DNA of 36,029 nt from Chara braunii (taxonomy: Eukaryota > Streptophyta > Charophyceae > Charales > Characeae), in assembly GCA_003427395.1 (NCBI GenBank), contig BFEA01000042.1, positions 905,890-941,918 of the forward strand, in the 5' to 3' direction. The number at the start of each line of letters is the position of its first letter. The first letter of the stretch is position 1. Both the position numbers and the translations under genes were made by a program. The notes beneath the pieces were generated by a model, which was given only the letters and a program-made list of their open reading frames with translations, searched no databases and was not told where the DNA came from. Positions 8,861 through 19,620 of this stretch are shown here, one piece after another.

Positions 8861-10096
8861 TTAGTGCCACCCAACAACCTGAGCCGCGACTCGCGCGGTA
8901 CCTTTAGTTTTCCAAACTTTCTTCCTGTCGCTTGCAAAAACTCGGGTGGATACCCTTGTCAGGGTATTCGCACCGACAACGTCTTCATCCAAACAAATCT
9001 GCTTGAGCTCGTCGACCGTCATATCGGCTAATAGAAGCATGTTCTCTCGGATATATTTCACTTTCCGCTCTGATCCGATCTTTGCCGGAACTTTCTTCCG
9101 CTGGGTGCCCGTCCTTGGTGTTATATGTCTCAGTGTCTTCCTAGTCGTCATCTTCGGCGTTGTTTTCCCGCCACTGTGCCTGAGTCTCTCGGCTAACTTT
9201 ACAGGGATTCCCGCTCGCCTAGGGGTTCTCTTCGCCGGTGTCATCATCGGCGGGCTATCCCCCACAGTCTTCTCGGCACTTCGCTTCCTTTTCTCTTGTT
9301 TCTCCGTAATCTTTAAGGCCTCCGTTCTATCGCTGATCTCCTCGATGTCGCTGTCGCCCCATCCTCCGAGGCTCCTGACTCATCATCAGATGCGATGGTG
9401 TGATCCGGTGTCTTCATCTTGGCATTCCCTTTTCCCACTCTCTCCTTCACCACTTTCTTGACTTTCCTATCTACACTGTCGATACGCTTTCGATACCTCC
9501 CATCCTTATAGATAGCTCCATCGCCATATCCTTGCGCATCAAAGCTCATTTTTCTTCTTCTCGTCGTTGCTTAGCCTTCTTTTTCTTCGCTCGTCTTTCG
9601 GCTTCCTCTTTTTCTTCAGCCTCCCGTCTCGCCTTCTCTTCTCTTTCAGACTTCCGTCTTTCCTTCTCCTCTTTTACTTCCTTTTGCTTGTCGACGAATT
9701 CGTGCATCGAGCTCAAAGAGCTTTCGAGATCCTCCAGTTGCTTGCGCAGGTCGGGTTCTTCAGAGGCCGTTCGCCTCATATTGCCACGTGTGCTGCGCCC
9801 CGGTGATAGCGAGCGACCCCTTGGTCCCGTGTATGTGTTGGAACCTCCTTCGCCCACCAGCCTCGGGCATTGATTCTTGTAATGCCCTGGTTCATTACAA
9901 TTGAAGCAGACAGGAACATTCCTCCTGGGATAATCCCCTCGAGGATAACCTCGATCATAGTTCCCGCAGCTCGACTCTCCGTACCTCCCTCTTGCGTCCT
10001 CTCTTCCACCATCTCTTCCGCTCTCTCTATTATTGCCTTCCCTTCCAAAATCTTTGCCGCCATTGCGTCCACTCTCACGATCTTTTGCAATTGGGC
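8861..10096 (-). pseudogene. Zinc-knuckle / charged coiled-coil gag-like protein, two frameshifts
   Basis: On the minus strand, from about 10,096: an Arg/Gly/Asp-rich region (DRESGRNGGKDFGREGNRES and similar), a CCHC zinc knuckle CFNCNEPGHYKNQC (9867-9908), an Ser/Arg linker, and a long Glu/Lys/Arg coiled coil (about 9546-9760). After a 1-nt shift near 9546 follows FDAQGYGDGAIYKDGRYRKR. After a second shift near 9345 come GDSDIEEISDRTEALKI, a Thr/Pro/Arg-rich stretch and LLLADMTVDELKQICLDEDV (SAP-like helices), ending at 8861. Zinc knuckle plus basic and coiled regions suggest an RNA-binding gag or a related expanded family. No protease or RT follows. Parts are clear; the overall family name is not. 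Confidence 0.55.
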
Positions 10097-10260
10097 TTAG
10101 GAGAAGTTGGCAAGCACCAGGGCATTTTGAAAAGTTGGACGGTAGCCGGTAGGGTTATACAACAAAGACGGGGGTGCAACTGACGCCAGGGATATTTCAC
10201 AAATATTGTTTTTGTCAGAGGGGCATTCCGCTCTACCCATATCTTTCAGAGGAATTCTAG
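10077..10260. repeat. Dispersed repeat shared with 245-441
   Basis: It contains GATCTTTTGCAATTGGGCTTA and AGAAGTT next to the 5' end of the gag-like remnant, and GGGGCATTCCGCTCTACC at about 10,220. Both have counterparts at 245-441 (the second in reverse complement there). Probably terminal or untranslated repeat DNA of a retroelement family. Confidence 0.4.
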
Positions 10261-10285
10261 CATGTCTCAACTTGGGGGGGAATTT

Positions 10286-10790
10286 TGCTAGGCTACCAGA
10301 GTGGCGCGGGACCACTTGCCCGGCCGGGCCAAAACAAATTCAGAAAATAAAAATAAAAAGGATTAGTCTTGTGGAGAAAAGGTTAACCGACCCCCCATTT
10401 TTCACCTCAATTTATAAGAAAACCATAAGGCTATCCCAAGCAAACTTCACACCAATCTATAGAGTGCACTTCTTACTAACATAAAAATATTCCAAAAAAA
10501 CACAAAATTTGACCCCGAAACCCTAATTTCAAGATCATTCATTGTTACCCAGGGCCGAAAAGTGGGGGTCCCCGTTAACCACTTGTGACTTTGTATTTTA
10601 TTTGCAATTTGGTGAAACATTTTTATGTGACCCTGAGCCAAACATTGTTCAATTCACTTTTCTACATAACATAGGTTTTCTTTTCAGATTTTTTGGATTT
10701 TTTTTTTTTTTTGGGGGGGGTGGGGTGGGACCCTCTTTGGTCCTTGCACTGTCGGGCCGTCCGGGCGGACCGGCTGGTAACATAGGTATT
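10286..10790. mobile_element. MITE-like element, copy A
   Basis: The left end CTAGGCTACCAGAGTGGC, with GC-rich CCCGGCCGGGCC (about 10,287-10,328), is matched in inverted form by GGGCCGTCCGGGCGGACC and GGCTGGTAACATAGG at 10,752-10,785. The interior is AT-rich with no coding capacity and shares GTGACCCTGAG.CAAAC.TT and CATAACATAG with copy B. ATTTTGC flanks both ends (10,280 and 10,787), a possible short target duplication. Confidence 0.5.
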
Positions 10791-10845
10791 TTGCAAATTA
10801 TCCTTTTTTTAAAATAAAAAGATTAGTTTTGAATTTATATTAAAT

Positions 10846-10916
10846 TTGCAATTTAGTGAAGCTTTTTGATGTGACCTTGAGGCAAACGTTGTTCAGTTTA
10901 CTTTTCGACATAACAT
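10846..10916. mobile_element. Internal fragment of the same MITE family
   Basis: TTTGCAATTTAGTGAAG, GATGTGACCTTGAGGCAAAC and TTGTTCAGTTTACTTTT match the interiors of copies A and B, then break abruptly into the left end of copy B. It may be an older copy interrupted by copy B. Confidence 0.5.
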
Positions 10917-11221
10917 CTAGGCTACCAGAGTGGCCCGGGTCCACTTGCCCGGCCGGGCCAAAAAGAAATACAAAATTAAAAAGATAAAAATTATTTTTTA
11001 TTTTAAAATTTTATTTTTAATTTGGTAAAGAATTTCGATGTGACCCTGAGGCAAACGTTGTTCAGTTTATTTTTTTTGCATAACATAGTTTTTTTTCGGA
11101 GTTTTTGGATTCTTGTTTTTTTTTTTTTTTGGCTGGGACCTTTTTGACCCTCTTTGGCCCTTGCACGGTTGGGCCGCCCGGGCAAACCAGGTGACCCGAG
11201 AGGCTCGGCTACTAGCCTAGG
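10917..11221. mobile_element. MITE-like element, copy B
   Basis: The left end CTAGGCTACCAGAGTGGCCC continues to CCCGGCCGGGCC (10,917-10,959). The right end GGGCCGCCCGGGCAAACCAG through CTACTAGCCTAGG (11,171-11,221) is its inverted counterpart. Inside the left end TGGCCCGG/CCGGGCCA forms a hairpin. About 305 bp, AT-rich inside, no ORF. It is followed, like copy A, by TATTTTGCAAATTATC. Confidence 0.5.
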
Positions 11222-12229
11222 TATTTTGCAAATTATCTTTTTTTTTTAGCCTTTTGGTTTTTCGAAGAAGAGGCGAGAGAGTGAAGCTTCTGCTTTTCTT
11301 TTGGAGGATATGATTCAGTGTTGTTTTACTTTCTGTACAAACCCGGTTCGAAGTTGGGGCATCGTTAGACCCTCATAAGCACGTCCTTGAAGTCTAAGGA
11401 TGAGTCCTAAGAAAATAAATTTATGATTTCGTGGTTGTTTAGGATGAGTCATAAATTTCTTCCAACGGGAAACTCTATGAAAATATGGAGTCACAAGTCG
11501 GATGCTCGTCGTGGGGTTGGGATGTCCGCGCATGAGAAGGGGTGGTACAACGGTGCAGGGCACGTTTAGGTCGAATCGAGGAGGACGAGGACGTGGAAGG
11601 ATGTAGGGAGGCCTCCGATGGCCTAGACCTTAGAATCATGTAGCAGTGACAGCGTCCGACAACACAGGTGAATGGGTCTGCATGTGCAACGTCCATGAGT
11701 ATGTGCATCCAAGTGCAGGGTGCGACGGAAGGCTCTTCAACGCACGACGAGGTGGCAACGCACGTGGATGCGGGAGGAAAGGAACACACTTCCTGAGGTG
11801 TGCAGTAGGCAATGTCCTCTTTGTGCCCCACATCTGCGCTGCTCACACACACCCATGTCTCTTGCTGCTTTCACATATGGCGGGGTAGCAGCATGCAGAC
11901 GAACCACGCAAAACGGGGAAGAATTATCAGCAATGCAGGGCACTGCTCTTCTCACACACTTCGGCGGGAGGTTGGTGGGCATGATAGTGGAAGATTCGCA
12001 CTGTGCCACGAAAGAGGAGCGGTTATCTACTCGTTGTCGTGTGTTGTGTATGACAGTCATGGAAGGTGCCGATTAGAGAGGGCGAACTATGTTGTCGTCA
12101 GTGGAGAGGAGCATTGTCATAGTTGCAGTGATGACAGTCGTTCTCAACAAACGGCGAGAAAGGACGTTTGTGCAGTTAAAGGCAAGGTTTGTCACCGCAT
12201 AGGTAAATTGTTCTTATTCAACGGCTTAT
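11222..12229. other. No supported gene
   Basis: Several open frames on both strands overlap here, the longest on plus at 11,812-12,399, but none shows a domain. A small direct repeat AGGATGAGTC.TAA lies at 11,397 and 11,441. The 3' part may be upstream sequence of the Harbinger relic. Confidence 0.3.
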
Positions 12230-12770
12230 GGATGCCCCAGACTCCGTGGCAATTCCTAAGGCCATTATTCAATTGTGTTCGGCGATGGCGTATGGTGTAT
12301 TCCAATGTGCCACACCATGTTGCTGGATCAAGAGGACAATTGGATGAACGTAAGATGATCTCCACGTTTGCAACGACGCCACAGACGATTACTTCTTAAA
12401 TAAGATTTGAATATCGCGAAGACTGTTCAGGGAGATTGTGGAGGCATGCGCCCTTCATCTAGAGTGGAAGATGACATTCTACATCTGAACATATCGTTGT
12501 ATATGCGCTTTATCATTGGGCCACCAAAGAAACTTATGAGAGAAACAAAACTTCTTTTGGCGTAGGTAGAGCATCAGAGCTCATCAAATTATTAGCAACA
12601 TCACCGTGACGTTGTTAAAGGCATAATTGAACGTGATCTCGTGGCCTCGGCATGTGCAAACGACTTGTGGTCCTGCAAGTTTTCAAGGAAAAAGGTTTCC
12701 CCAACTTCAATGGAGTCGTCCATTGCACACACATCTGCGTCGACAAGCGCACACAAAGTCGGATCGAGAT
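12230..12770 (+). pseudogene. PIF/Harbinger-type transposase relic
   Basis: Read in two frames joined by a +1 shift near 12,470-12,490. The first gives AIIQLCSAMAYGVF, DDLHVCNDATDDYFLNKI, a TGA at 12,408, then ISRRLFREIVEACALHLEWK. The second gives HIVVYALYHWATKETYERN, SFGVGRASELIKLL, several stops, and GFPNFNGVVHCTHICVDKR. The last matches the Harbinger GFPN..G.(I/V)D.THI motif that holds the first catalytic Asp; here it reads His (codon 12,721). This is a DDE transposase of a cut-and-paste DNA transposon, dead at the catalytic site and by stops. The assembly gap that follows may hide the rest. Confidence 0.6.
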
Positions 12771-12814
12771 TTGAAGAAGGTTTCGACGATGGGAAGGCGG
12801 AAGGGAAAAGTCAG

Positions 12815-13529
12815 NNNNNNNNNNNNNNNNNNNNNNNNNNNNNNNNNNNNNNNNNNNNNNNNNNNNNNNNNNNNNNNNNNNNNNNNNNNNNNNNNNNNNN
12901 NNNNNNNNNNNNNNNNNNNNNNNNNNNNNNNNNNNNNNNNNNNNNNNNNNNNNNNNNNNNNNNNNNNNNNNNNNNNNNNNNNNNNNNNNNNNNNNNNNNN
13001 NNNNNNNNNNNNNNNNNNNNNNNNNNNNNNNNNNNNNNNNNNNNNNNNNNNNNNNNNNNNNNNNNNNNNNNNNNNNNNNNNNNNNNNNNNNNNNNNNNNN
13101 NNNNNNNNNNNNNNNNNNNNNNNNNNNNNNNNNNNNNNNNNNNNNNNNNNNNNNNNNNNNNNNNNNNNNNNNNNNNNNNNNNNNNNNNNNNNNNNNNNNN
13201 NNNNNNNNNNNNNNNNNNNNNNNNNNNNNNNNNNNNNNNNNNNNNNNNNNNNNNNNNNNNNNNNNNNNNNNNNNNNNNNNNNNNNNNNNNNNNNNNNNNN
13301 NNNNNNNNNNNNNNNNNNNNNNNNNNNNNNNNNNNNNNNNNNNNNNNNNNNNNNNNNNNNNNNNNNNNNNNNNNNNNNNNNNNNNNNNNNNNNNNNNNNN
13401 NNNNNNNNNNNNNNNNNNNNNNNNNNNNNNNNNNNNNNNNNNNNNNNNNNNNNNNNNNNNNNNNNNNNNNNNNNNNNNNNNNNNNNNNNNNNNNNNNNNN
13501 NNNNNNNNNNNNNNNNNNNNNNNNNNNNN
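12815..13529. other. Assembly gap (715 Ns)
   Basis: Unknown sequence, bounded on the right by a GA microsatellite, the likely cause of the break. Single Ns also occur at 19,277 and 20,339. Confidence 1.

Positions 13530-13601
<72 letters not shown>
13530..13601. repeat. (GA)n microsatellite
   Basis: About 36 uninterrupted GA units directly after the gap; true length unknown. Confidence 0.97.
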
Positions 13602-13603
<2 letters not shown>

Positions 13604-13604
13604 G

Positions 13605-13860
13605 ATTTGGGTATAGGCCTCGACTTTGGTCTGGACCCAAGTGTTAGGGCCTGCGTCAGGCCTAGGGTTTGGTCCTTCGTTGGAGCACCTACGTCTGACT
13701 CAGACTCTTGGGTTTGACCCCTTGGGAGTGGGATCTTGGTTTGGGTCTTCAGCCCTTGGGTCTGGGTCCTTTTCCCTCGACCTGCCCCTTGAGTCCAGAC
13801 GTTATGCCTTGGGTTTCGGTCTTGGGTTCAAAATCTAGGTCATGGATCTTTACATCTGAC
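13605..13860. repeat. CTTGGGT-rich degenerate minisatellite
   Basis: CTTGGGT(T/C) or close variants recur irregularly through this G/T-rich stretch. No fixed period is seen and no domain is visible in the open frames it creates. Confidence 0.4.
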
Positions 13861-13919
13861 TTGAAAGTCTCGTTTGTAAGAGAGAGAAAGAGAGAGATAA
13901 AACTTCGTTACGCCATCTA

Positions 13920-14980
13920 ATATGTGATTCTAACATATGTTGTTCGGTTTCTTCTTTAGCTCTTGCCTTCCCGAAACGGTTCCGAGATGCATGCCCTACA
14001 TTATAACTAGCATGACAATATTATTCAGACGCCTCTATGATGAACATCAATTGCCAAGCATATTGGATGTTGATTAGTTCATTAATATACTATAGTATCT
14101 ATTTAACCATCGATAGTGCCATTATAGACTTATACTCACGTACAAACATGCATTTTCACACACAAAAAGTAAAAAATCGATGAATAAGCATATGGCAGAC
14201 AAATAAGATCGGTTGGTTACAAACATATTTATATAACACAACAAACAAACTCAGAATCGACACTTTTAGCAAAACAATCAACAAGACAATGAAAAAAAGT
14301 TCAAAAAGTTATGAGTTTTCGATCTGCTACTACTTTGTGGGTTATTTATTACACACAACACAAAACAAAAACGATGTTGAGAAAGGAACATCTTTCAAAC
14401 TAAAACACTCACAATACAAGAAAAATAAAGGTTCGATGGTATTCCCCTTGTTTTTTTGTAAGCGAACCTTATATCTACTCTCATGTTATTACTTTTTTGT
14501 GAAAGAAACCACAAATGACAGGATAGTTCCTTATGTTTTTTTTTTTTTTCTTACTTTTTCTTTTTCTGTTTTGTGGGCAAACAAACTCAGAATCATAATC
14601 TTTAGTAAAATTATCAACAATGAACAGTATTTTCTCAAAATTTATGGACATTAAAGGATGCTAAGCAAAATGATCATTGTTAAAAAAAAAACGAATGAGG
14701 GAATTAATTGAATTATTTGGGTTGTAATTTAGTGTTTAAAAATAAATGAATAATAAAACCAAAAGTGATTTAAAAAATAGTACTTTGTATACCGCACAAT
14801 CAAAGTTGTCACTCACTGTGAAAATCAGAAGAACAACATAACAATGATCTAGGATCACTTGTATCACATCAATGGTGTTACTACTACTTTTGACAAATCG
14901 TTTGATAAGAAACTTAAACAGAAAATAATTTCCCTTAAAAATAGTTGTAAATGGCTAAATAAGTTTGGTTTGGAGAAGTG
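13920..14980. repeat. AT-rich DNA with a diverged direct repeat
   Basis: CAAACAAACTCAGAATC followed by similar 30-bp tails occurs at 14,243-14,292 and 14,578-14,627. The rest is AT-rich with no gene that I can support. Confidence 0.45.
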
Positions 14981-14986
14981 ACAAAA

Positions 14987-15112
14987 AAAAGGGGAAAGGT
15001 GGAAAGGTAAACAAATAACAAGATTGCAGAGGTAAATAATATAGAGTCATAGGAGAAGAGAGCAACAAAAGGGGAAAGGTGGAAAGATAAACAAATAACA
15101 AGATTGCAGAGG
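14987..15112. repeat. 80-bp tandem duplication
   Basis: AAAAGGGGAAAGGTGGAAAG continuing through AACAAGATTGCAGAGG begins at 14,987 and again at 15,067, nearly identical over 46 bp. Confidence 0.8.
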
Positions 15113-15860
15113 AAGATAGGAGGTTTGAAAAGTTGGGTAGTAAAAGGAAGGATTAAAAATTTATAGGAAACATGAAATAGTAACAAAAGAAAAGACTGAC
15201 TAATAACACTTATGATTGACATCCTGTAAAATATCGGTCAAATGAACGAGATCAATAACGGATCGAAATCGTTCAAGTTGTTGCTCCATGCTCTAGCTGT
15301 AAATGTTCGAGATGAAATATCAAACATAAGTGATAAACCAAAATCGTAAAAACAAAACCGCAAACTGAAAGAAAGACGAAAGGTTTGCAAAAGGAATGAT
15401 ACAAAAGAATGTGGAATATGGAGATCTATCTCTCAGTTTAGGATCCGAGCGAGAAATGATTGCTAAGAAGAGAGGATGCTGAAAAAGTTGGATAATAAAA
15501 ACAAAGATATAAAATTGATAGAAAACATCAAATAATAAGGGGGGGAAAAAAAACAATTAGCGATACTTTTGATTGACATCCCGTGTAACAACGTTGGGAT
15601 GGAAAGAACGAACAAGGAGTGTCATCATTACCATGGACAAAAAACCGTTGAAGTTACTGTCTTTGTAAATGTTTGGCATGAAAGGTCGAATAAAGTTGAA
15701 GAGAGGAGGTTGAAAAAGTAGGATAACAAAATGAAGGATCAAAAATTACTAGGAAACATGGGATAATAAAAAATGAAAAGACCGGCTAGTGACACTTTTG
15801 ATTGACATCTTGTAAAAATACGGCAGGATGAAGGGTATTAACAATGAGGGTCGTTATGAC
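15110..15860. repeat. Three diverged copies of a ~150-220-bp repeat
   Basis: Each copy has GGAGGTTGAAAAAGTTGGAT.A (or a variant), then AGGAAACAT.A.ATA, then CA(C/T)TTTTGATTGACATC..GT. The TGATTGACATC anchors lie at 15,213, 15,570 and 15,799. No coding potential. Confidence 0.65.
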
Positions 15861-15934
15861 GCTTGTGCAACGCCACGATCAAAGTGAGAAAAATGCATTG
15901 TTCATAACAAGTTTGTAATATTGATGTGTGCAAG

Positions 15935-16440
15935 TATGATGTATTCTTAGGACTGCCTTGACATGTTCCAACTCGTGTGATGGTGCATTTTGATATATAC
16001 TACAATTAATGTCGACTAAAATAGAAAAAAAACTTATGACTCTTCCCTTATGATTCATATTTCACAAGTTACTACACATAAAAATAAAAATAAAAACTGA
16101 TGAAAATCCTTCATTTGTTAAGATGGTTATAATTAAGTATCTCCTTGGAGATAACAATCCGGTAAGGGGTCAAGAAACCAACCACCCTTAGACAACTACT
16201 TTTGGAAAGTCTCCTGAATGTTTTCCATAAGATACCACGAATATCTGAAAGTCCACTCCAGTACCCAAGTCCTCTCCATGACTACTGAACAATTGGCATA
16301 ACTCTCAATAATTGCTCCCATACGATTTTCAAAAAAATCCAAATCGAAAATGATGATAAATGGACGTATGATGCATTGTTAGGACGACCCTAACACACTT
16401 TGGTTGGAGATATGGCGCATTTTGATATAGTACAATTTTT
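15935..16440. repeat. Diverged direct repeat pair
   Basis: TGATG(T/C)ATT.TTAGGAC, ending in GCATTTTGATATA and TACAATT, occurs at 15,938-16,012 and 16,369-16,435. The intervening DNA shows nothing else. Confidence 0.5.
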
Positions 16441-16563
16441 TTTTGGCAAACAATCAAATCTGCATAGCATTGTTTTTTATCCCCTCTCTATAGCAAATTT
16501 TCATTCTTTCACTTTTGACAAAGTTGTTAAAATGATATCCTAAATCAGCCTTGTTTGTGTCAA

Positions 16564-16698
16564 GGGACATTGGACCCACTTTCCAACAAGTGTTGCTCCC
16601 TACAACCTGCAATCAGGAGGACCTACTGCAATAGGTTGTTTCTATCACCCACTGTAGTATCTATGCACCTGACACTTATTTGAGAAAAAATAAAACAA
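16564..16698 (+). mobile_element. 3' end fragment of a LINE-tailed retroposon
   Basis: It starts with the 33-bp stem-loop core (16,564-16,596: GGGACATTGGACCC, loop, TCCAAC), continues through a CTCC/GGAG hairpin, and ends in an A-rich tail (16,681-16,698). The order matches the 3' ends of the LINE at 34,934 and of both composite elements. Its 5' extent is not definable. Confidence 0.55.
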
Positions 16699-16699
16699 A

Positions 16700-17188
16700 G
16701 GTTTTAACATGTTTTCAAAATCTCCTTTTCATATTTCCCCCTGCTCCCCCTTTTTTATTTCTTCACGAGCGTATTGAAACTTGTAAATGCAAACACTACA
16801 TCTTACACCCATGCAAAACGTATTCAGACTGCAAGATTTTTCTTGTCATTGTGCTTGTCTATTTTCATATATCCCCCTCCTCATTCTCTCCCTCTTTGCT
16901 CGCAACACACCAAAACACTTTTTTTCCTTCCTCTTTCTTCTCCTCTTTCTTTTTTCGCACCCTCTTTCCCCCCCATCCCTTCCACTTTTCTCATCTCTCT
17001 AAGAGTTTGTGATTACAACTTTTTTTTTTTTCCCCTCTCACACTCATACACACACACATCTCTTTGTCAACTGGCAGGATACTAAAATTAGAAGGTATGA
17101 AGGTCAAGGAAGTAAAAAGAAATCCCAAACATCATGATTGCAGGGTCATGAAAAAACATTTCATGCCTCTGTAACTATGAAGACGTAA
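16700..17188. other. Pyrimidine-rich DNA without supported gene
   Basis: C/T-rich tracts (about 16,730-17,060) create open frames in three phases with low-complexity Ser/Leu/Phe/Pro products. Nothing suggests a gene. Confidence 0.4.
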
Positions 17189-18030
17189 CGCATGTTGAGT
17201 TAGCCGGGTTGGTTTATGTTGGTTTTTAAAAGCAGTCCAAGGACGACGTAGTGAGTCAATTTTAACCCACCACTCTCTCTGGCATCAAGAAATTGGGGGG
17301 ACCGGTAACACAGTTTCGTCAGGGTTACCTGTAGTACAATTTGGAAAACAAGAGGAGTGGTAAGAACTGAAAATATGTTCAATTGCATTCGTGATTTATT
17401 TTGTGGTCTAAATGATTTTTAATTTTTTTTAAAATATTTTTTTTATGAAAAGATCACAAAACTACGGACCCTCCCATGGTCAGGGTTTTTGACGCATTCT
17501 TCGGAGCGCGAAAAATCGCCAAAGTTAGAATATTTTTCCCGTTGGCCCACAAATGGCACAGTGGCAGTACAAGAAAATGCACTAATTTGGTGCGGCGATT
17601 GTTTTGACATCAAAATGATTTTTTAGAATACTTCTGATATTTTTCTGAAAAGATCATGACAAAATCTATAGGACCCTCAAAATTTTAATTTTTTTTGTGA
17701 ATCCTTATAAGTGCTAAAAATCGTCAAAGTTGTCGATGTCAAATTGCAAGACTAGGCCCGCCGTTTCGACCTTCGCTTGCCGTCCTTCCTCAAAACCCGT
17801 CCGAACTCACAGGGGGGCTATTCCTGTTGTCGGAGGGAGTGGTGGTTTAAGTTTGACTTTTTAGAATTCCAAAATTCTGGTCTGAATTTTCTTTTGCTTT
17901 CATCTTGCTTGTGAGTATGTAAGGGTTGAGGCAGTGGACTTCCTTCATACGCATTGAGTTAGGCAAGTTGATAGGGGTTGTTTTATAATAGCGGTACAAG
18001 GAAGAAGTGGTGAGCCTATTCTAAGCTTCT
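17189..18030. repeat. Two interleaved pairs of diverged direct repeats
   Basis: Pair 1: CGCAT.TTGAGTTAG..(G)GTTG with downstream GGTGAGTC-like ends at 17,189-17,268 and 17,947-18,026. Pair 2: GAAAAGATCA...ACGGACCCTC ending in AAAAATCG.CAAAGTT at 17,419-17,528 and 17,617-17,733. No coding signal. Confidence 0.5.
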
Positions 18031-19059
18031 AAAAATTTTAAAATCCTACCCCAACTTTACCATTGCTTTGATCTTGCTTCCAAATGTGTCATGCTTGCAT
18101 GAGACCGTGCATCAATTCTGTTGGTTATCTACTTCTCCCACGTGTATATAAATGTCTTCTGCCTAATTCACTCTTTGCTAGTTATGATGGATCTCTCCCC
18201 GAGAGTGCGTACTTCATAACGATTTGGTCAGCTTGAAACCCCGAACCGCCAATAAGCACACCCCACCCATGAAAGTTAGATTGAACACTTGAGTTCACAG
18301 CGCATGTCAACCGCCACCTTAGGCGCTCCGCCTGCCGGATAAAAGAAGTTGGTGTCACAAGGCAAATCGCGTACCTTGCTGGTTCAACAAGACTTGGCAT
18401 ACCGCAAAAATCAGCATCTGGAAAAAAGAGGTTTGGATATACCGGTGGTCTAAGCCAACAAAAAATACTGTTTCGATTCAGTGTGTACAATTTTGGATTG
18501 TTGAAACTTCTTTACCCACATACTTCAAGTTCCTGTTTTTACATGATGATGTAAGCGTCGCTCGGGCCAGTTTGGATTGGGTCGAGAAGGGAATCGCAAT
18601 GAGTGCCTTTAAACTTGAGTGGTGGGAAAGGGTTTTTCACAGGCGCTTGTACCTTGATTTGATCTTCTCTCATGGGATCTCACCTGACATAAAAAACGAT
18701 TATGGTCGAACGTACGGGCAGGGGAAGGAAGCATTACGATGGGCGAGAGGGGGCCTGCCGGGCACATTGGGATCTGGGGGGGGGGATGGATGGTGGAAGG
18801 GGCAGTCCGAGGTCGGGGCGATGAGGTAACCAAATAAGAAATTCAAAAGGGCACAGGCCATGGTAACCAAATGTGTGCCTCTCGTTTAAAAACTGTAACT
18901 GCACAGGAAAAAAAATAATTTGGGTCCATATCGTACTCCTCATTGGATTTAGTTTTTTTTTCCAAAGGGTACCCTCCCAAGGAATCGGGGATCCCATTCA
19001 TTTGGAAGAATGCGCATAGAAAGGCTAGAGGAATACAGGCAGGCCAACAATGTGTTATG
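18031..19059. other. No supported gene
   Basis: Short open frames (for example minus 18,182-18,490 and plus 18,572-18,829) have no domain and unremarkable composition. The right edge is the pre-insertion flank of the composite element at 19,077. Confidence 0.3.
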
Positions 19060-19076
19060 GATTTTGATTAAGGTCT
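19060..19076. repeat. Target-site duplication, left copy
   Basis: GATTTTGATTAAGGTCT, identical to 21,255-21,271, directly adjoining the poly-T (A-tail on minus) of the composite element. Confidence 0.9.
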
Positions 19077-19122
19077 TTTTTTTTTTTTTTTTAAATTGAA
19101 TGCTCCAATCTATTTGTGTGGA

Positions 19123-19155
19123 GCATCACGTGCTGGGAACCGGGCCCAGCGTCCC
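19123..19155 (-). promoter_or_regulatory. 33-bp 3' stem-loop core, composite copy 1
   Basis: Minus-strand RNA folds as GCTGGG-CCCGGTT-CCCAGC (plus 19,132-19,150). An 8-bp second stem, ATGCTCCA/TGGAGCAT (plus 19,100-19,126), lies just before the A-tail. 3' stem-loops of this kind serve as template-recognition sites for RTs of stringent LINEs. Confidence 0.7.
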
Positions 19156-19383
19156 TTATAATGGGAATACATAGATGATTGACAATTGATGAAATTTTGG
19201 GATGATTAAGGATCATTTTGGAGGATTCAGGATGTCAGAGTGGGTGATTGAGGTCATGAAATAGAGCTAGATGATGNCTAATCAGAAAGATTGTCTACTC
19301 AGCACTAAATTACTATCCTATCCCTAATTTTTTGTATCCATTCCAAACAACCAATCACAATTGAGCCCGTGTTGTGCACCAAT

Positions 19384-19620
19384 CAGGCCTCTTCCTGGTC
19401 TCACACCCCAATCTGGCTTGGTTATAGGGCAGCGCTACCCACCCCGGCTTCGACCATCGTCGGCCAAATTGTAGCCATTAGTCAAGTTTGCAGATTGCCT
19501 TCCTCCCTCGGCAATTCCAGACCTCTATCCAAAGCCTCAAGCTCCTACATAAGCAGGTTACAGGGCACTGCCCCAACGCCGGCTAACGTCGTTCTGGCGC
19601 CAACTCAACCTGGCTATCGC
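19384..19620. repeat. ~135-bp module, two copies in composite copy 1
   Basis: Anchors (A/T)GGTTA(T/C)AGGGC lie at 19,420 and 19,555, each preceded by a GCCT(C)-rich block and followed by CCC..CGCCGGCT..CGTCGT. The same module occurs four times in composite copy 2. Confidence 0.65.

Noticed and set aside
11812-12399. 195-codon plus-strand open frame
   Set aside because: Its 3' part is a different frame from the Harbinger-like reading, which makes far better protein sense; the 5' part has no recognisable feature.
12615-13717. Long open frames across the N gap
   Set aside because: They exist only because Ns contain no stop codon and are continued by the GA repeat as Arg-Glu or Leu-Ser runs.
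13605-13860. Possible telomere-like repeat
   Set aside because: CTTGGGT words are irregular and do not form a TTTAGGG-type array.
18182-18490. 102-codon minus-strand open frame
   Set aside because: No domain, no repeats, no splice or neighbour context to support it.
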